A program made the translations under genes and the position numbers. The notes below the pieces were generated by a model. It was not told the origin of the DNA. It saw only the letters and a program-made list of their open reading frames with translations, and did not search any database. Shown here in pieces: positions 42,954 through 52,907 of a DNA stretch of 64,000 nt. Source of the stretch: Marasmius tenuissimus (taxonomy: Eukaryota > Basidiomycota > Agaricomycetes > Agaricales > Marasmiaceae); contig JAQOTA010000052.1 of the NCBI GenBank assembly GCA_029532415.1, positions 3,720,001 through 3,784,000 on the forward strand, in the 5' to 3' direction. Position 1 is the stretch's first letter, and each line of letters starts with the position of its first letter.

Positions 42954-45220
42954 TCAGTTTCCCGAATCGGTGCTCTGCATCTCTGAGTCCTGAGATACCA
43001 CTGGAGTGATGTTGCCGCTCGTCTGTAGCGAAGGATCACTAGTGGCGCTCATTGTTAGAGCATCGAAGCCGAGATCATCAAACCCTTCAGGAAATTTCAC
43101 TTTCTTGGGGAGTTTGTAGTCGGATGATACGACTTTAGATTCGCGGAGTAAACTGAGTTGTGCTCGACGTCGTCGAAACTTGATTATTCCCTCGGCGGGA
43201 GGCCAGTCTTCCGGAACGGACTGGAAGGCATTATCTCCTGGTGGGGAGATTGGATAGAACAAAGCACGAAAGCGTGCTTCGTTCAAGAGACCGGCGTACT
43301 GCGACTTGAATGGCGCTGAGTTCGTCGATAAGTGCTGTTGGTCGATAATGAATTGCCATCCAAATCGAACCATGGAGTTAACAGCAGGGATGGATATACT
43401 GCAAGCAGCAAAATGCCGAGCCACGGTTTCAAGGTCGTACGGAGGATTCCCCGAGGGACGAGTAAGTCGAATAGCAGGGTTGATAACGATGCGATATTTC
43501 GTCACCAGCTCCTGGTACAATTGTGGCTTGGATACGAGGGAGATGAAGCTAAATCTCCACCCGTCATAAGCTTCCCGAGATTTCCCAGAGCGAGGAGGTG
43601 TCGTCTCCGAGAGTATGCGGCTGGCTCAAACGCTTTCGATGTCGATAATGCCGCAATCGAACATGAGTTGTCCGAGGAGGGAGTGAGAGTCGCCATGTAC
43701 GAAATAATACAGACCCCACTGTAACCAATCATTACGATGTCCAGCGTCTGGGGTAGCGACAGGAGGAATGAGACAAGGGGTGGCCCATTCGGTAGGAACT
43801 CCGTGGATACGGAATGTAGAATGATCCAGGAGTTTGGACGATTGAGCCCAAAGAGGATGAAGAGTCTCGACTTTGTCGAGAATAACCCTTTCTTCAGCGT
43901 AGAATGGGTTGAGATTAGGAGTACACTCCGTTCCTTGGTCGATGTATTCGGCCAGAGTATAAGCAAAGCGGAGATGAAGCAGATCTCCTGCATTGCCTTT
44001 GACAGATGAACGATCTATCAAGGCCTTGAGATCCCCACGAGAGGTAGGAATGGCCTGAAGCCCAAGTGATTCTGCATGAGGAAACACCGTAGGCGTAGGC
44101 AAGGTGTTGGTAGCAATGCACTGGTCGACATGGGCAGAAGATTTACCCACACCGTCAAATGCAGCCCAGTCAATGGTGACTAGTGAGAAGTCACGGCCCG
44201 GACGAAATCCTGAGTGTTCAAGAGTCGTCCAAGATGCAGCTTGCGTGGGGAATGGCACACGAAGGTTACCCCAATCCGGAGATAGGGTAGAAGAAGTCGG
44301 AATCGTGACAATTCTGGAGGTGGACCGAGAGATATACGATCCTTCGGGACCGTTAGATCGACGCATCGGGTTACGATCGTCGGGACGGCGATATGGGGCC
44401 GAGTGAGAAGAACGAACAGGGGAAGCGGCTTCTCGACGAAGTCTGTCTGCTGTCTCTCGTAAGGCAGCCATTTCGACGATGAGCTGCGACTTCTCTTCAA
44501 GAGCAGTGTTGTATTTCTCTTGAAGGGTGTTCTGCTTGTCGGTAAAGGAGGTGGTCAGAGCTTGGACCTTCTCCTCATGCTCGGCAGTCATGGTCAGGAT
44601 CTTCGTCTCGAGGGAGGTGACCTTGACCTTGGCACGCTGAGCGGACTCCTTGAAGGGTCGAGATACGTCGTCCTCGATGGTCTTCAAGGCAGTGAGCAGG
44701 TTGACATCACCAGCTCGTTTAGCAGTGACGAGATGTCCTAGTAAGTCAGGACAACCGTGTATATCGCGATGGATATGCGATACGATTCGGTACTCGGGAT
44801 GAGCTACCCAATCACCGGGATCCTATTCAATAGTAAGAATAGAATTTCAAAACGTAGTAAGTAAACGCACCAAACGGTCCGTTCTATCCACATCCATACT
44901 TGTAGTGGATCTCGCATTCATCCCTGAGTGCGGCATCATGCCCGGTGGCTGCTGGTACATCCAAGGGGGAGGATACATCGACGGGTTAAACTGGGCAAAC
45001 TGCGTCGGATTCCAAGGGCTTCCTTGCGTAAACCCAAGAAATTGTTGATTCAGATTGAATGCATTCGAGTTTGAATTCGAATTAAGGGGCATGGTCTCCC
45101 CCACTAAATCCATTCATGGATTAATAAAATGAAAGAACCGAATTGAATTCAGTACTCACATGCAGTGTTAATTGGAAAGGGAGTTCCCGCAGGCTGCTGG
45201 TTGTCGTTTCCGAAGTCCAT
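42954..45220 (-). pseudogene. Gypsy-B ORF3: extra spliced gene between integrase and 3' LTR
   Basis: The function is unknown. Exon 1 is 45,220-45,160 (MDFGNDNQQPAGTPFPINTA), exon 2 45,103-44,871 (starting GETMPLNSNSNSNAF, Pro/Met/Gln-rich), exon 3 from 44,822. The introns are 56 nt (GTGAGT...TTTAG) and 48 nt (GTGCGT...AATAG), both keeping frame. Exon 3 opens with DWVAHPEYRIVSHIHRDIHG, matching TWLANLKLAVISHKHADG of Gypsy-A, then a long coiled-coil stretch (SLETKILTMTAEHEEKVQAL onward), an Arg/Ser/Pro linker and a C-terminal block (LETVARHFAACSISIPAVNS, then KFRRRRAQLSLLRE). One TGA lies at 43,626-43,628; the frame reopens and ends at 42,954, 56 bp before the LTR. About 720 codons in all. Conservation between diverged elements says it is a real gene. 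Confidence 0.8.
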
Positions 45221-45291
45221 CTCGATGGGAGGTGAAAGGCAGGAGGGGTGAGTGGGCGTTACTCGCTCACAAGTTATTTAAACTTAGTTTC

Positions 45292-47934
45292 CTAAACAGG
45301 GGTATGGCCGGTTAAACTCGCCACTATCCCCTTTTTTTGTTTCCCACGAGGCAAGTCTTGCCATCGGGATACGCCCATCAACGTATAATAATCGTCAAGG
45401 GCTTTCAGCCTGCTAACAGTGGAATATGGTTCCCAAGTTATGTCACCCAAGGTCCAGTAAGTGTGAAACTGGGGTTTACCCTTCACAAACTTATGATCTT
45501 GAATAGAGTCAACGAATTCTTCCGATTCAGGAGGGGCCCCGTAATCGTAAGGATCCGTTTTCGACCTGTCAGGAAACAGAAGTGGGTCTGTTTCATGGAA
45601 AGGTTTCAGTAAACTAACGTGGAATACATCATGTATTCCCCGATTTATTAATTCTTCCGGTAGGTCCAAAGTATACACGGATACCTCGGGCTTGGCGTCA
45701 AGCACGGTGTATGGACCCACATATTTAGGTAAGAGTTTTGTGGCTCTTCCCTTAGGTAGATTCAAGTTCTTAGTCGAGAGGTAGACTTTTGACCCAACTT
45801 TTATATCAGGTTCCGAGCTCCTGCGGTTATTCGCATTGTGAGTTTGGAACACACGCGCAGCGATGATTGCATCATGTGCGTCTAATAAATTCTGCATTGC
45901 TTGGATCCCAAAAGCACGGACACCCGGAGGTATGTTCTTCATATTTTCGGGTTCAAACAGCATAGACGGGATGTACCCGTAGTTCAACTCAAAAGGTGCG
46001 AAGCCCGTAGTTTCGCTAACACTTGAATTGATTGCGAACTCCGTGTACGGTAACTTGACCAGCCAATCTCGTTGGTCGGGTCTGACTGTTGCACGTAGTA
46101 CTTGCGCAATATTTCTATTTGCACGTTCCGTCTTTCCATCAGTCTGCGGGTGGAAAGAGGTGGACATTAAGAGTTTCGAGCCTAGGAGGCGATGAATCTC
46201 TTTCCACCAGACAGAGGTAAATTTCGGGTCTCTGTCTGATACTATCGATCTCGGTAAGCCATGCAATTTCACTATATCCTTCATGTATAACAATGAAAGA
46301 TCCGTAGCTGTGTTGCTGGTATGACAAGGCAACAAATGGACTTGTGAGGTGAGCCGACAGACTATCACCCACACGTAGTTCATTCCCTTGACTTCTGGGA
46401 ATGGACCAATAAAATCCATAGATATAGATTCCCAAGGACGATTGGGAATAGGTAAAGGATGTAATTTCCCTGCGGGAGCTCGGGGAATCGTCTTGGACTG
46501 GATACAAGGTTGACAAGATCGACAGAACTTGTCAGTCATTGCAAACAATCCAGGCCACCAATAACTGTGGCGGATATATGTTGCCGTTCGTTGTGGGCCG
46601 TAATGACCTACAACTCGGTGAGCTGTATCTAAAATCAGTCCCCGTAAAGATCTGACACCCTTTTTGGACTTAGGTACGCATAGTACACGTTTACCAGCGT
46701 GGTTCTTAGTCCACACGAGTTCATTCTCGATCTCGAAATCGGGATGGTCATCCGGTTTCTCAAGAACACGTTTCAGGAGTGGGTCTTCAGATGTACTGCT
46801 CTGGAGATCTGATATAAACTCCTTATCCGACTCAAAGTGAGTCGTGAGGCTAGGTCCGTTGACTAGAGAGTCATAGACTGTTGGGTTAAACTCTGGACTA
46901 GGATCAGAGTCCCATTCCGAGGGTTCACGAGCAAGTTCGAGCTCCTCAGCTTCAATTTCTCGAGGCTCCCGGTTATCTTTAGCTTCTCGTCGTGCAAGAA
47001 TTTGCTCGACTAAGCTGAATATTTCCTTCTGGCGATCAGAAGGTAAGTCTTCAGCTAATTTATCAATACGGATATCTGCATTGACGTAGTGATGAGGTTT
47101 CTGGACCTCATCCTCAGTGTCCGACTCGTAATATCGAGACAGAATATCTGCAACGCGGTTTGTGATACCCTTAATGTAGGTAATAGTCAGGTCAAATCGC
47201 GCTAGGTATTCCATCCAGCGCATCTGACGGCCTGATAATTTTTTCTGGGTGTGGAAGAACTCTAGAGCTTGGTGATCAGTTACAACATTAACTTTGTAAC
47301 CAATGAGCTTATCCTCCCATTTCAGGAGGGCTTCGAGTATGGCCAATGTCTCGAGTTCAAAGACTCGATAGTTTCGTTGGGCATGAGTGAATTTCTTTGA
47401 CATGAAGCCAGCAGGGCGACATGACTGCCAGGTAGGTCCTTGGCCATACATTGCCCCGATCCCGGAGACAGAAGCGTCACATATTACCCAGATCAGATCT
47501 GGGTTCTTAGGATCTATCGGTTTTAACACCGGCGTCTTGCAGCATAGGTCCTTGATGTGCTGAAAGCACACACCATGAATTGGTCGCCAGAAGAAGGGCT
47601 GATCATTACTTGACATATCCAATAACGGAGTAGTATATGACGAGATATCCGGAAGGTAGGGAGCGATGTAGTTCACTATTCCTAGAAACTTCTGAATGTC
47701 ATTGTAGTCCCGAGGGATTCTCCACTCGCGAATCTTACTAAGTTTATCGCTATCAGCATGGAAACCCAGGTCGTCTATGACATGACCTAGGCAGTCCATG
47801 ACTGCAGCATAAAGTTCCACCTTACTGGATTTCAGGTAGAGCTTCTGCTCACGCAACTTATCGAATACGAGACCAAGGTACTTCTCGTGTTCTTCTATTG
47901 TGTTACTGAATACAGATATGTCATCCAAGTACAC
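45292..47934 (-). CDS. Gypsy-B Pol, from the YLDD motif: RT end, RNase H, integrase, chromodomain-like tail
   Basis: This 880-codon open frame starts at the RT catalytic YLDDISVFSNTIEEH. RNase H follows (LIWVICDASVSGIGAMYGQG; VVTDHQALEFFHTQKKLS), then the integrase zinc finger (HRVVGHYGP ... CRSCQPCIQSK), the catalytic core (SMDFIGPFPEV, SDRDPKFTSVW, HPQTDGKTERANRNI) and a GPY/F-like and chromodomain-like end (YWTLGDITWEPYSTVSRLKA; GVSRWQDLPRGKQKKG). All expected catalytic residues are present. It begins one base out of phase with the RT N-terminal part at 47,935-48,649, so the true protein starts further upstream and is interrupted there. Confidence 0.9.
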   Translation of the reverse strand: MYLDDISVFSNTIEEHEKYLGLVFDKLREQKLYLKSSKVELYAAVMDCLGHVIDDLGFHADSDKLSKIREWRIPRDYNDIQKFLGIVNYIAPYLPDISSYTTPLLDMSSNDQPFFWRPIHGVCFQHIKDLCCKTPVLKPIDPKNPDLIWVICDASVSGIGAMYGQGPTWQSCRPAGFMSKKFTHAQRNYRVFELETLAILEALLKWEDKLIGYKVNVVTDHQALEFFHTQKKLSGRQMRWMEYLARFDLTITYIKGITNRVADILSRYYESDTEDEVQKPHHYVNADIRIDKLAEDLPSDRQKEIFSLVEQILARREAKDNREPREIEAEELELAREPSEWDSDPSPEFNPTVYDSLVNGPSLTTHFESDKEFISDLQSSTSEDPLLKRVLEKPDDHPDFEIENELVWTKNHAGKRVLCVPKSKKGVRSLRGLILDTAHRVVGHYGPQRTATYIRHSYWWPGLFAMTDKFCRSCQPCIQSKTIPRAPAGKLHPLPIPNRPWESISMDFIGPFPEVKGMNYVWVIVCRLTSQVHLLPCHTSNTATDLSLLYMKDIVKLHGLPRSIVSDRDPKFTSVWWKEIHRLLGSKLLMSTSFHPQTDGKTERANRNIAQVLRATVRPDQRDWLVKLPYTEFAINSSVSETTGFAPFELNYGYIPSMLFEPENMKNIPPGVRAFGIQAMQNLLDAHDAIIAARVFQTHNANNRRSSEPDIKVGSKVYLSTKNLNLPKGRATKLLPKYVGPYTVLDAKPEVSVYTLDLPEELINRGIHDVFHVSLLKPFHETDPLLFPDRSKTDPYDYGAPPESEEFVDSIQDHKFVKGKPQFHTYWTLGDITWEPYSTVSRLKALDDYYTLMGVSRWQDLPRGKQKKGIVASLTGHTPV

Positions 47935-48649
47935 ATATAAAGATCCCGATATAATCTCGGAATATCGTATTCATCAACCTTTGAAAGGTCGGAGGTGCGT
48001 TGGTATCCCCTTGTTGCATGACATGACTAACAAAGGTTCCATTTACTGTGGAGAACGCTGTTTTAACGACATCTTCGGCAACTATCTTCACTTGCTCGTA
48101 AGCATCAGATAAATCAATCTTGGATCTAAATTTTGCGCTAGCAGTCTGCATCCTAACGCGATCCTGGTCTGGGAGAGGAGTAACATCACAAATGGTGTTT
48201 GCATTCCTTTCCCGGCAATCAACAGTGGTACGTAGACCTCCGTCCTTCTTAGCTATACAAAGCATAGGGGATGCTGAGCTTACAGCTTGTGGTTCCCACC
48301 ATCCAGCACGCGTATAACGCGCTATTTTTTCGGTGAGAACTTCCCGAACAGAATCAGGACAGCGAGGGGTATATGTCCTGCATTTCTTATCGGGATCAAT
48401 CAACGGGATAGTGTGATTTACTTCCCGGTATGGTGGTAGCTGTTCAGGCACACCACTCATAATGTCTTTACAGGCATCTAACCACTGTTTTTTCAAACAA
48501 GGTATGTCTTCCTTAGTGTATTTCTTACCACTGAAGACTTCGGCGGAATCTATCCGGGTTCGAAATAGATCCGCACTAGCGCAGAATGATTCCAAAACGG
48601 GAGGTTTAGCGCTGGCCTTGTCAGGTACCGCTATTGGGATCCCATTTTG
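47921..48649 (-). pseudogene. Gypsy-B RT, N-terminal part
   Basis: This part reads EVNHTIPLIDPDKKCRTYTP, LCIAKKDGGLRTTVDCRERN, KIDLSDAYEQVKIVAEDVVK and HVMQQGDTNAPPTFQRLMN, the palm and finger blocks of gypsy RT. It then runs out of frame in RDYIGIFICVLG, about 12 bases before the YLDD motif in the other frame; one missing base explains this. It is cut on its N-terminal side by the solo LTR at 48,650-49,031, across which the frame continues (FSTQNG then IPIAVPDKA). Confidence 0.85.
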
Positions 48650-49031
48650 TGTCAGCAATCACCAGTCCTGACCTGGTGACGCGTCGCACTAAGCTTTCAG
48701 ACAACAAAGAATGAGGCAAAGAATAGAGAACTCAATACTGGTGAGGAATAAACCAGCTCAAGACTGGGGAATACATGCAGAGTATCTACTTCTTATATAC
48801 TACTTGGAGGACTGTGGCGTGTGTCTATGGTGATGTATGACATCGAGGTATGACATTGTGAAACAGTATCTGAAACAGGACCGACATGTGTCTACAGCAT
48901 GTGGGTCCCTCATGTATCTACCATGTGTCCATATGATAAGATACGAGTCATGTGAGGGATAAGATATAGATAAGACGAAAAGGGATAAGATAAGGAGAAA
49001 AGATAAGATAAGAGGGAAATTCATGACACCA
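48650..49031. mobile_element. Solo LTR (382 bp) inside Gypsy-B pol
   Basis: The + strand block TGTCAGCAATC...CATGACACCA is flanked by the direct repeat TTTTG (48,645-48,649 and 49,032-49,036). Removal with one repeat restores the frame as STQNGIPIAV. A TATATA-like box lies inside. It is not alignable with the other LTRs in the window beyond a short end similarity to Gypsy-C. Confidence 0.8.
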
Positions 49032-49964
49032 TTTTGGGTGCTGAATTCTCTAACAAGTTCTTCAATCTCATGTAAGTCTCCATTGAGGCTTTCACTATCA
49101 TAGTTTCGTTCACTGACATGCTCCATTAGAGCAATCATATCCTCCATTGTAATGGAGTCGTCGGGCCCCATCAGTACAGGTAAGTGCCGATTCAGCTTAT
49201 TTTTTGTTTTATCTTCATCTTCAGCTACCTCCGCTATGGTGGTAGCGTATCAAGTCCACGGTGGTTCGACCACGTTAGACTGATGACTATCATATAGTCA
49301 TTTTGATCCCGGGTGTTTTCAAACATCAAGTTCTCTGCCGTCTGGAATTTCATACTTGGTTGACACTCTTTTCGCATTTCGACGAGCAAGCTCCCTCAAT
49401 TCCTCCCCTTCAGAAAGAGAGGGTATAGGTGAGCCTTTAACCCGAATACTATCATCTTCGAAATGTAATGAGACACTGTGTTTTCTCATGAACACAGTAC
49501 CTACAACTGCATCATAGCGGTCCACATTAGCGATATCGAAGTAAGACTTCGATTCTGCGGACCCCAACTTGTAAGGTGAGTAGCAGCCATGATTGATTTT
49601 TGAACGGCTACCCTTGGTACCTAATTGTAGGGTTACTGGATTTTCCAGTTGAAACACTTTTAACTTTGCTAATTTAGCAAAGTCTGGGCTGACAGCGTCA
49701 GCCGTACTGCCACTGTCAAACAGAACAAAGACCCTCAAACCATTAATTTTTACAAATGCTGCCAGGCATCTACGTCACTTTCCCATGTGGGGAATGCGAA
49801 TCTTGGTAGGTTTCAAGGTGGGTTCAATCCCATCCTTTGATACCTTCATGGTTCGAAGGTATTCAGTGAACTCCAATTGTTCACACTCATCGTAATCTAC
49901 GGTGAGTCCATCATCAGAATCAGAATCATCTGATTCTACCACTTCCGTCATGAAGTTGAACCTT
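49032..49964 (-). pseudogene. Gypsy-B aspartic protease and RT linker
   Basis: The protease core reads VFVLFDSGSTADAVSPDFAK with VVGTVFMRKHSVSLHF downstream, nearly as in Gypsy-A. Its frame (shared with 50,365-49,965) is offset from gag; comparison with Gypsy-A, where gag and protease are in one frame, shows a small indel near 50,020. TGA codons occur at 49,775, 49,319 and twice more before 49,230, each where CGA would fit. The linker contains MGPDDSITMEDMIALMEHVS before the solo LTR. Confidence 0.8.
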
Positions 49965-52625
49965 TCATAACTTTTGTCTCTCATGAATCCAAGATGTTCC
50001 TCGGCTTGAATACTGTGAACCACCCCAAGGATCAGATTCATCATCGGAATCGTTGTCAGACCCTGTGTTGGAACCCATAGCAGCGAGGACCTCGTCAGCT
50101 GGCTCTGAAGTGTTACTCTTTGAATCAGATTCTTCATCTGATACCTCAACCATATGGTAGAGGCGTCCACCAGGCTTCCCATTGGCATCCACCTTCCGAT
50201 AATACTGGTTGGATAGTTTGGGATTACTCTGCGGCATGTCATTGGGCTTGGACCCCGTAGCGTTACGATCATTTTCCCTATTGGGATAACGATTATCCCG
50301 AGGAGGGTAGCGGTTTCCGTTCTTGGGTGGATATCGTTGTTCATTCCTCGGTGGGTAGCGATCATTCCTGTCTTTTTGATAGGCGTCTACCTGATATCTA
50401 CGGCCTTCAACTTTCTGAAGCCTTTTGGGAGAAGGAGAATGTCCTTTTTCCTTCTTCTTCTTGTCATGGGACTTTGAGCGAGAACAGCGACGATGTGCGC
50501 GCTTATTTCCCTCCTTTAGCCGTGACAAGTATTTTTTGGCGTTCAAGCCCCGCTCGCAAGTCAGAGCTGCCTGCATAATCACATCCACGGTGGATGCTTT
50601 GGCGGATACACCATGAATTGAAGTCATGTCATCTGACATGGATTCAGGGAGTTTCAAGAGCAGTTGCTGCTTAAAGGTATAAGGGTCTGGAGGGCTTGGC
50701 ATACATTTCGCATAACGAACCATGGCGCTAAACACGCCTTTAACTCCACCACTGGCGGAGTATCGTACATCCTTGAGCTTCTCTCCAACGTGAGATAATG
50801 AAGCATCGTGGATAAACCTTCGATAAAGTCCACTTATGACTTCCATAAAGGACATTCGAGCGAGATACGGAGCACTCCGGTCGAATGAATCAGGCGTAGC
50901 TTCAACATAATCCGAAAACCAGATTGCACCGCTGCCTTTGAGTAGTGTACCCACAATGTTAGTACGTTGTAAGTCGATTGAAGTGAGTACCCAATCATTT
51001 AGAGACTTGCTCCAGCGTCTTTCGGGACCCACAAGTCCCGCTAGTGCTAACCAACGAACTAACGAGCGGACCCATTCGTCAAAGGTGACGTAGTCATTAT
51101 TATCCCCATGATAGAAATCAGGCTTGGGAATAGATTGAAGTAAATTCTTACGAAGACCTGATGTAGTCTTCTCAGAAACTTTAGCACCTAATAATTGATA
51201 GATAATTAGGTCCTCAAAGCGCTGAAACGCTGCTCTGAGTAGTTCAGCTTCGGCACGAGGTTTCGGATCGTACACGAAAACCTCCTTGGCGCTGAAAGTA
51301 GCATCGGCGGATGTGTATCTGGTTTGACCAAATACGGTAGGCAAATGAGCCTCCAGTGAGGATGCAAATCGTTTGAACTGCTTCCCTCGGCGCCCCGGAT
51401 GATTACCATCCGGGTATTCATCATCATCTTCCGAATCGGTCCTGTCAGGGTCCGACTCGGTATGTTCTCCATTTGAGTCACCACCGTCAGGAGGACCAGG
51501 AGGACCCGGCGGTCCACCACCCATATTCAGGGGGTTTCTGTCTTTACGAGGCTCCTTAGGCGGTCCCCGTTTAGGAGGTGGTCTAGAACCATCTCCGAAC
51601 TCATTATCATCATTGGGGGAATCATCAGGTTCCCTTGGATCCCGTGAATCACCCTTCTCAGGTGTCGAACGGGTGTTTCCCATTCCTCGACGTACATGAT
51701 CGTCGGGACCAAATGGTTCCACGAATTGGCGTCTTACCTCTCTCAAGTCTTCGGGACTCAAGTCAAACGTAGCCATTCGAATACGAGGGTGCTCATTCGA
51801 ATAAAACTGATGCCTGTCAATAGTAACAGGCTGTTCAGGTATATTGGTAGTACTAAACTGAGATAAATCTCGGTTCCTTACCAATTGCAATACGTACATC
51901 CTACTAATTCGATTGTAGAATTCACCCATCGACTCCTCGAACGTCGCAGACGTCGAAGGAGTTTCCGATACCCATTCAGGGGCGTCTGGCAAACGACTAG
52001 GAGTAGCTCTCGGGGTACTTTCTTCCTGAGAGCTCATCCTTTGCACACTAGGCGTATGCGAGTCTCCAAATGGATTGGAAAGGAATGTATTATGGCTACT
52101 CTCACTAGAGGGAGTGGCCGTAAATTTATTTACAGGTGTGCTGTAAATAGGTCCATCGCTAGAGCTAGACCTTTTTGCCCGGAGCCATTTCTTCCGGGTC
52201 GGGTCCTTCCACGATCTATCTAATTCAGATCGGAAACCATGACTAGAACTCGATGGTTGCCCAAAGAGTGAGGGGTCTGTTGAGGGGAACAACAAAGTGC
52301 CCGCCTCTGATTCAGCAGCAGGACCACTGAATATACCCGCAGCAGGAGCTACAGGTGAGTCGTCCGAAGGGAGAGGGTCGACTAAAGTTTGTCCCGGCAC
52401 CATCGTCACAGAGATAGACTGCGGATCTCCGAGAATGTCATCGCTAGAGGAGGACGGGTTCATCGTTGGCGAAGAAATGGCCGACTGAGAGTTTTGTCGA
52501 CTAGAAGTGCCAGCGACTGTAGAGCCCGTATGGGTGGGTATCCTGGAGGGTCCAGGCTCGAAAGTAGGAGCCTCTCGAGCGGGAGCCTTCCCTTTCCTCA
52601 TCTTGGTAGCGGTAGAGATCATCAC
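49965..52625 (-). CDS. Gypsy-B Gag (886 aa frame)
   Basis: The start is ATG at 52,625 or the next one (MISTATKMRKGKAPAREAPT). The first third is Ser/Pro-rich and disordered; a Pro/Gly/Asp-rich section follows (GGGPPGPPGPPDGGDSNG); the capsid-like core is similar to Gypsy-A gag (VTFDEWVRSLVRWLALAGLV; VISGLYRRFIHDASLSHVGE). The basic tail has repeated RYPP units (NDRYPPRNEQRYPPKNGN) and no CCHC knuckle. It ends in an acidic Ser/Asp-rich stretch; the last 15 or so residues are out of frame compared with Gypsy-A. It would form particles; RNA binding by the Arg/RYPP region is inference. Confidence 0.85.
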   Translation of the reverse strand: MMISTATKMRKGKAPAREAPTFEPGPSRIPTHTGSTVAGTSSRQNSQSAISSPTMNPSSSSDDILGDPQSISVTMVPGQTLVDPLPSDDSPVAPAAGIFSGPAAESEAGTLLFPSTDPSLFGQPSSSSHGFRSELDRSWKDPTRKKWLRAKRSSSSDGPIYSTPVNKFTATPSSESSHNTFLSNPFGDSHTPSVQRMSSQEESTPRATPSRLPDAPEWVSETPSTSATFEESMGEFYNRISRMYVLQLVRNRDLSQFSTTNIPEQPVTIDRHQFYSNEHPRIRMATFDLSPEDLREVRRQFVEPFGPDDHVRRGMGNTRSTPEKGDSRDPREPDDSPNDDNEFGDGSRPPPKRGPPKEPRKDRNPLNMGGGPPGPPGPPDGGDSNGEHTESDPDRTDSEDDDEYPDGNHPGRRGKQFKRFASSLEAHLPTVFGQTRYTSADATFSAKEVFVYDPKPRAEAELLRAAFQRFEDLIIYQLLGAKVSEKTTSGLRKNLLQSIPKPDFYHGDNNDYVTFDEWVRSLVRWLALAGLVGPERRWSKSLNDWVLTSIDLQRTNIVGTLLKGSGAIWFSDYVEATPDSFDRSAPYLARMSFMEVISGLYRRFIHDASLSHVGEKLKDVRYSASGGVKGVFSAMVRYAKCMPSPPDPYTFKQQLLLKLPESMSDDMTSIHGVSAKASTVDVIMQAALTCERGLNAKKYLSRLKEGNKRAHRRCSRSKSHDKKKKEKGHSPSPKRLQKVEGRRYQVDAYQKDRNDRYPPRNEQRYPPKNGNRYPPRDNRYPNRENDRNATGSKPNDMPQSNPKLSNQYYRKVDANGKPGGRLYHMVEVSDEESDSKSNTSEPADEVLAAMGSNTGSDNDSDDESDPWGGSQYSSRGTSWIHERQKL

Positions 52626-52682
52626 AGTGATAGATGTTCGGGTGGATATTATCTGTGGTATAATACTGTGAGCTTAAAAAAG

Positions 52683-52907
52683 TGTAAGGGGGCTCTCACC
52701 GTTACGCCTTACTCACGCGGGCACAATAAGCTAGACCAGGGTTTAATTTAGACCACAGGGTAGATACGTACTCGGAGAGTGTAGATGGGCGTAGTGAAAG
52801 TAAAAGATAGATAACTACTTAGCTTTAGCCACACTTATATACCTGAGTATCGTGAGAAAGTATGAGAAAGTAATAATATTATAGGAAAATAATATATATC
52901 CGTTACA
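52683..52907 (-). repeat. Gypsy-B 5' LTR
   Basis: 225 bp; in element orientation it starts TGTAACGGATAT, has a GGTATATAAG box about 65 bp in, and ends CCCCCTTACA. Two differences from the left LTR. Confidence 0.92.

Larger units (their letters stand above)
36188..52907 (-). mobile_element. Gypsy-B: Ty3/gypsy element with ORF3, nested insertions and no target duplication
   Basis: The right LTR is 52,683-52,907; the left LTR is split into 36,188-36,293 and 42,774-42,897 by Copia-C. On the minus strand the order is gag, protease, RT, RNase H, integrase, chromodomain-like tail, ORF3. A solo LTR (48,650-49,031) lies between protease and RT. Without insertions it is about 9.9 kb. It is the same family as Gypsy-A. 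The outer flanks (AATGT on the left, TCCCC on the right) do not match, so a target duplication is missing. Internal lesions (a gag-protease shift, several TGA, a shift at RT) are more than expected from two differences between the LTRs. Confidence 0.9.
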
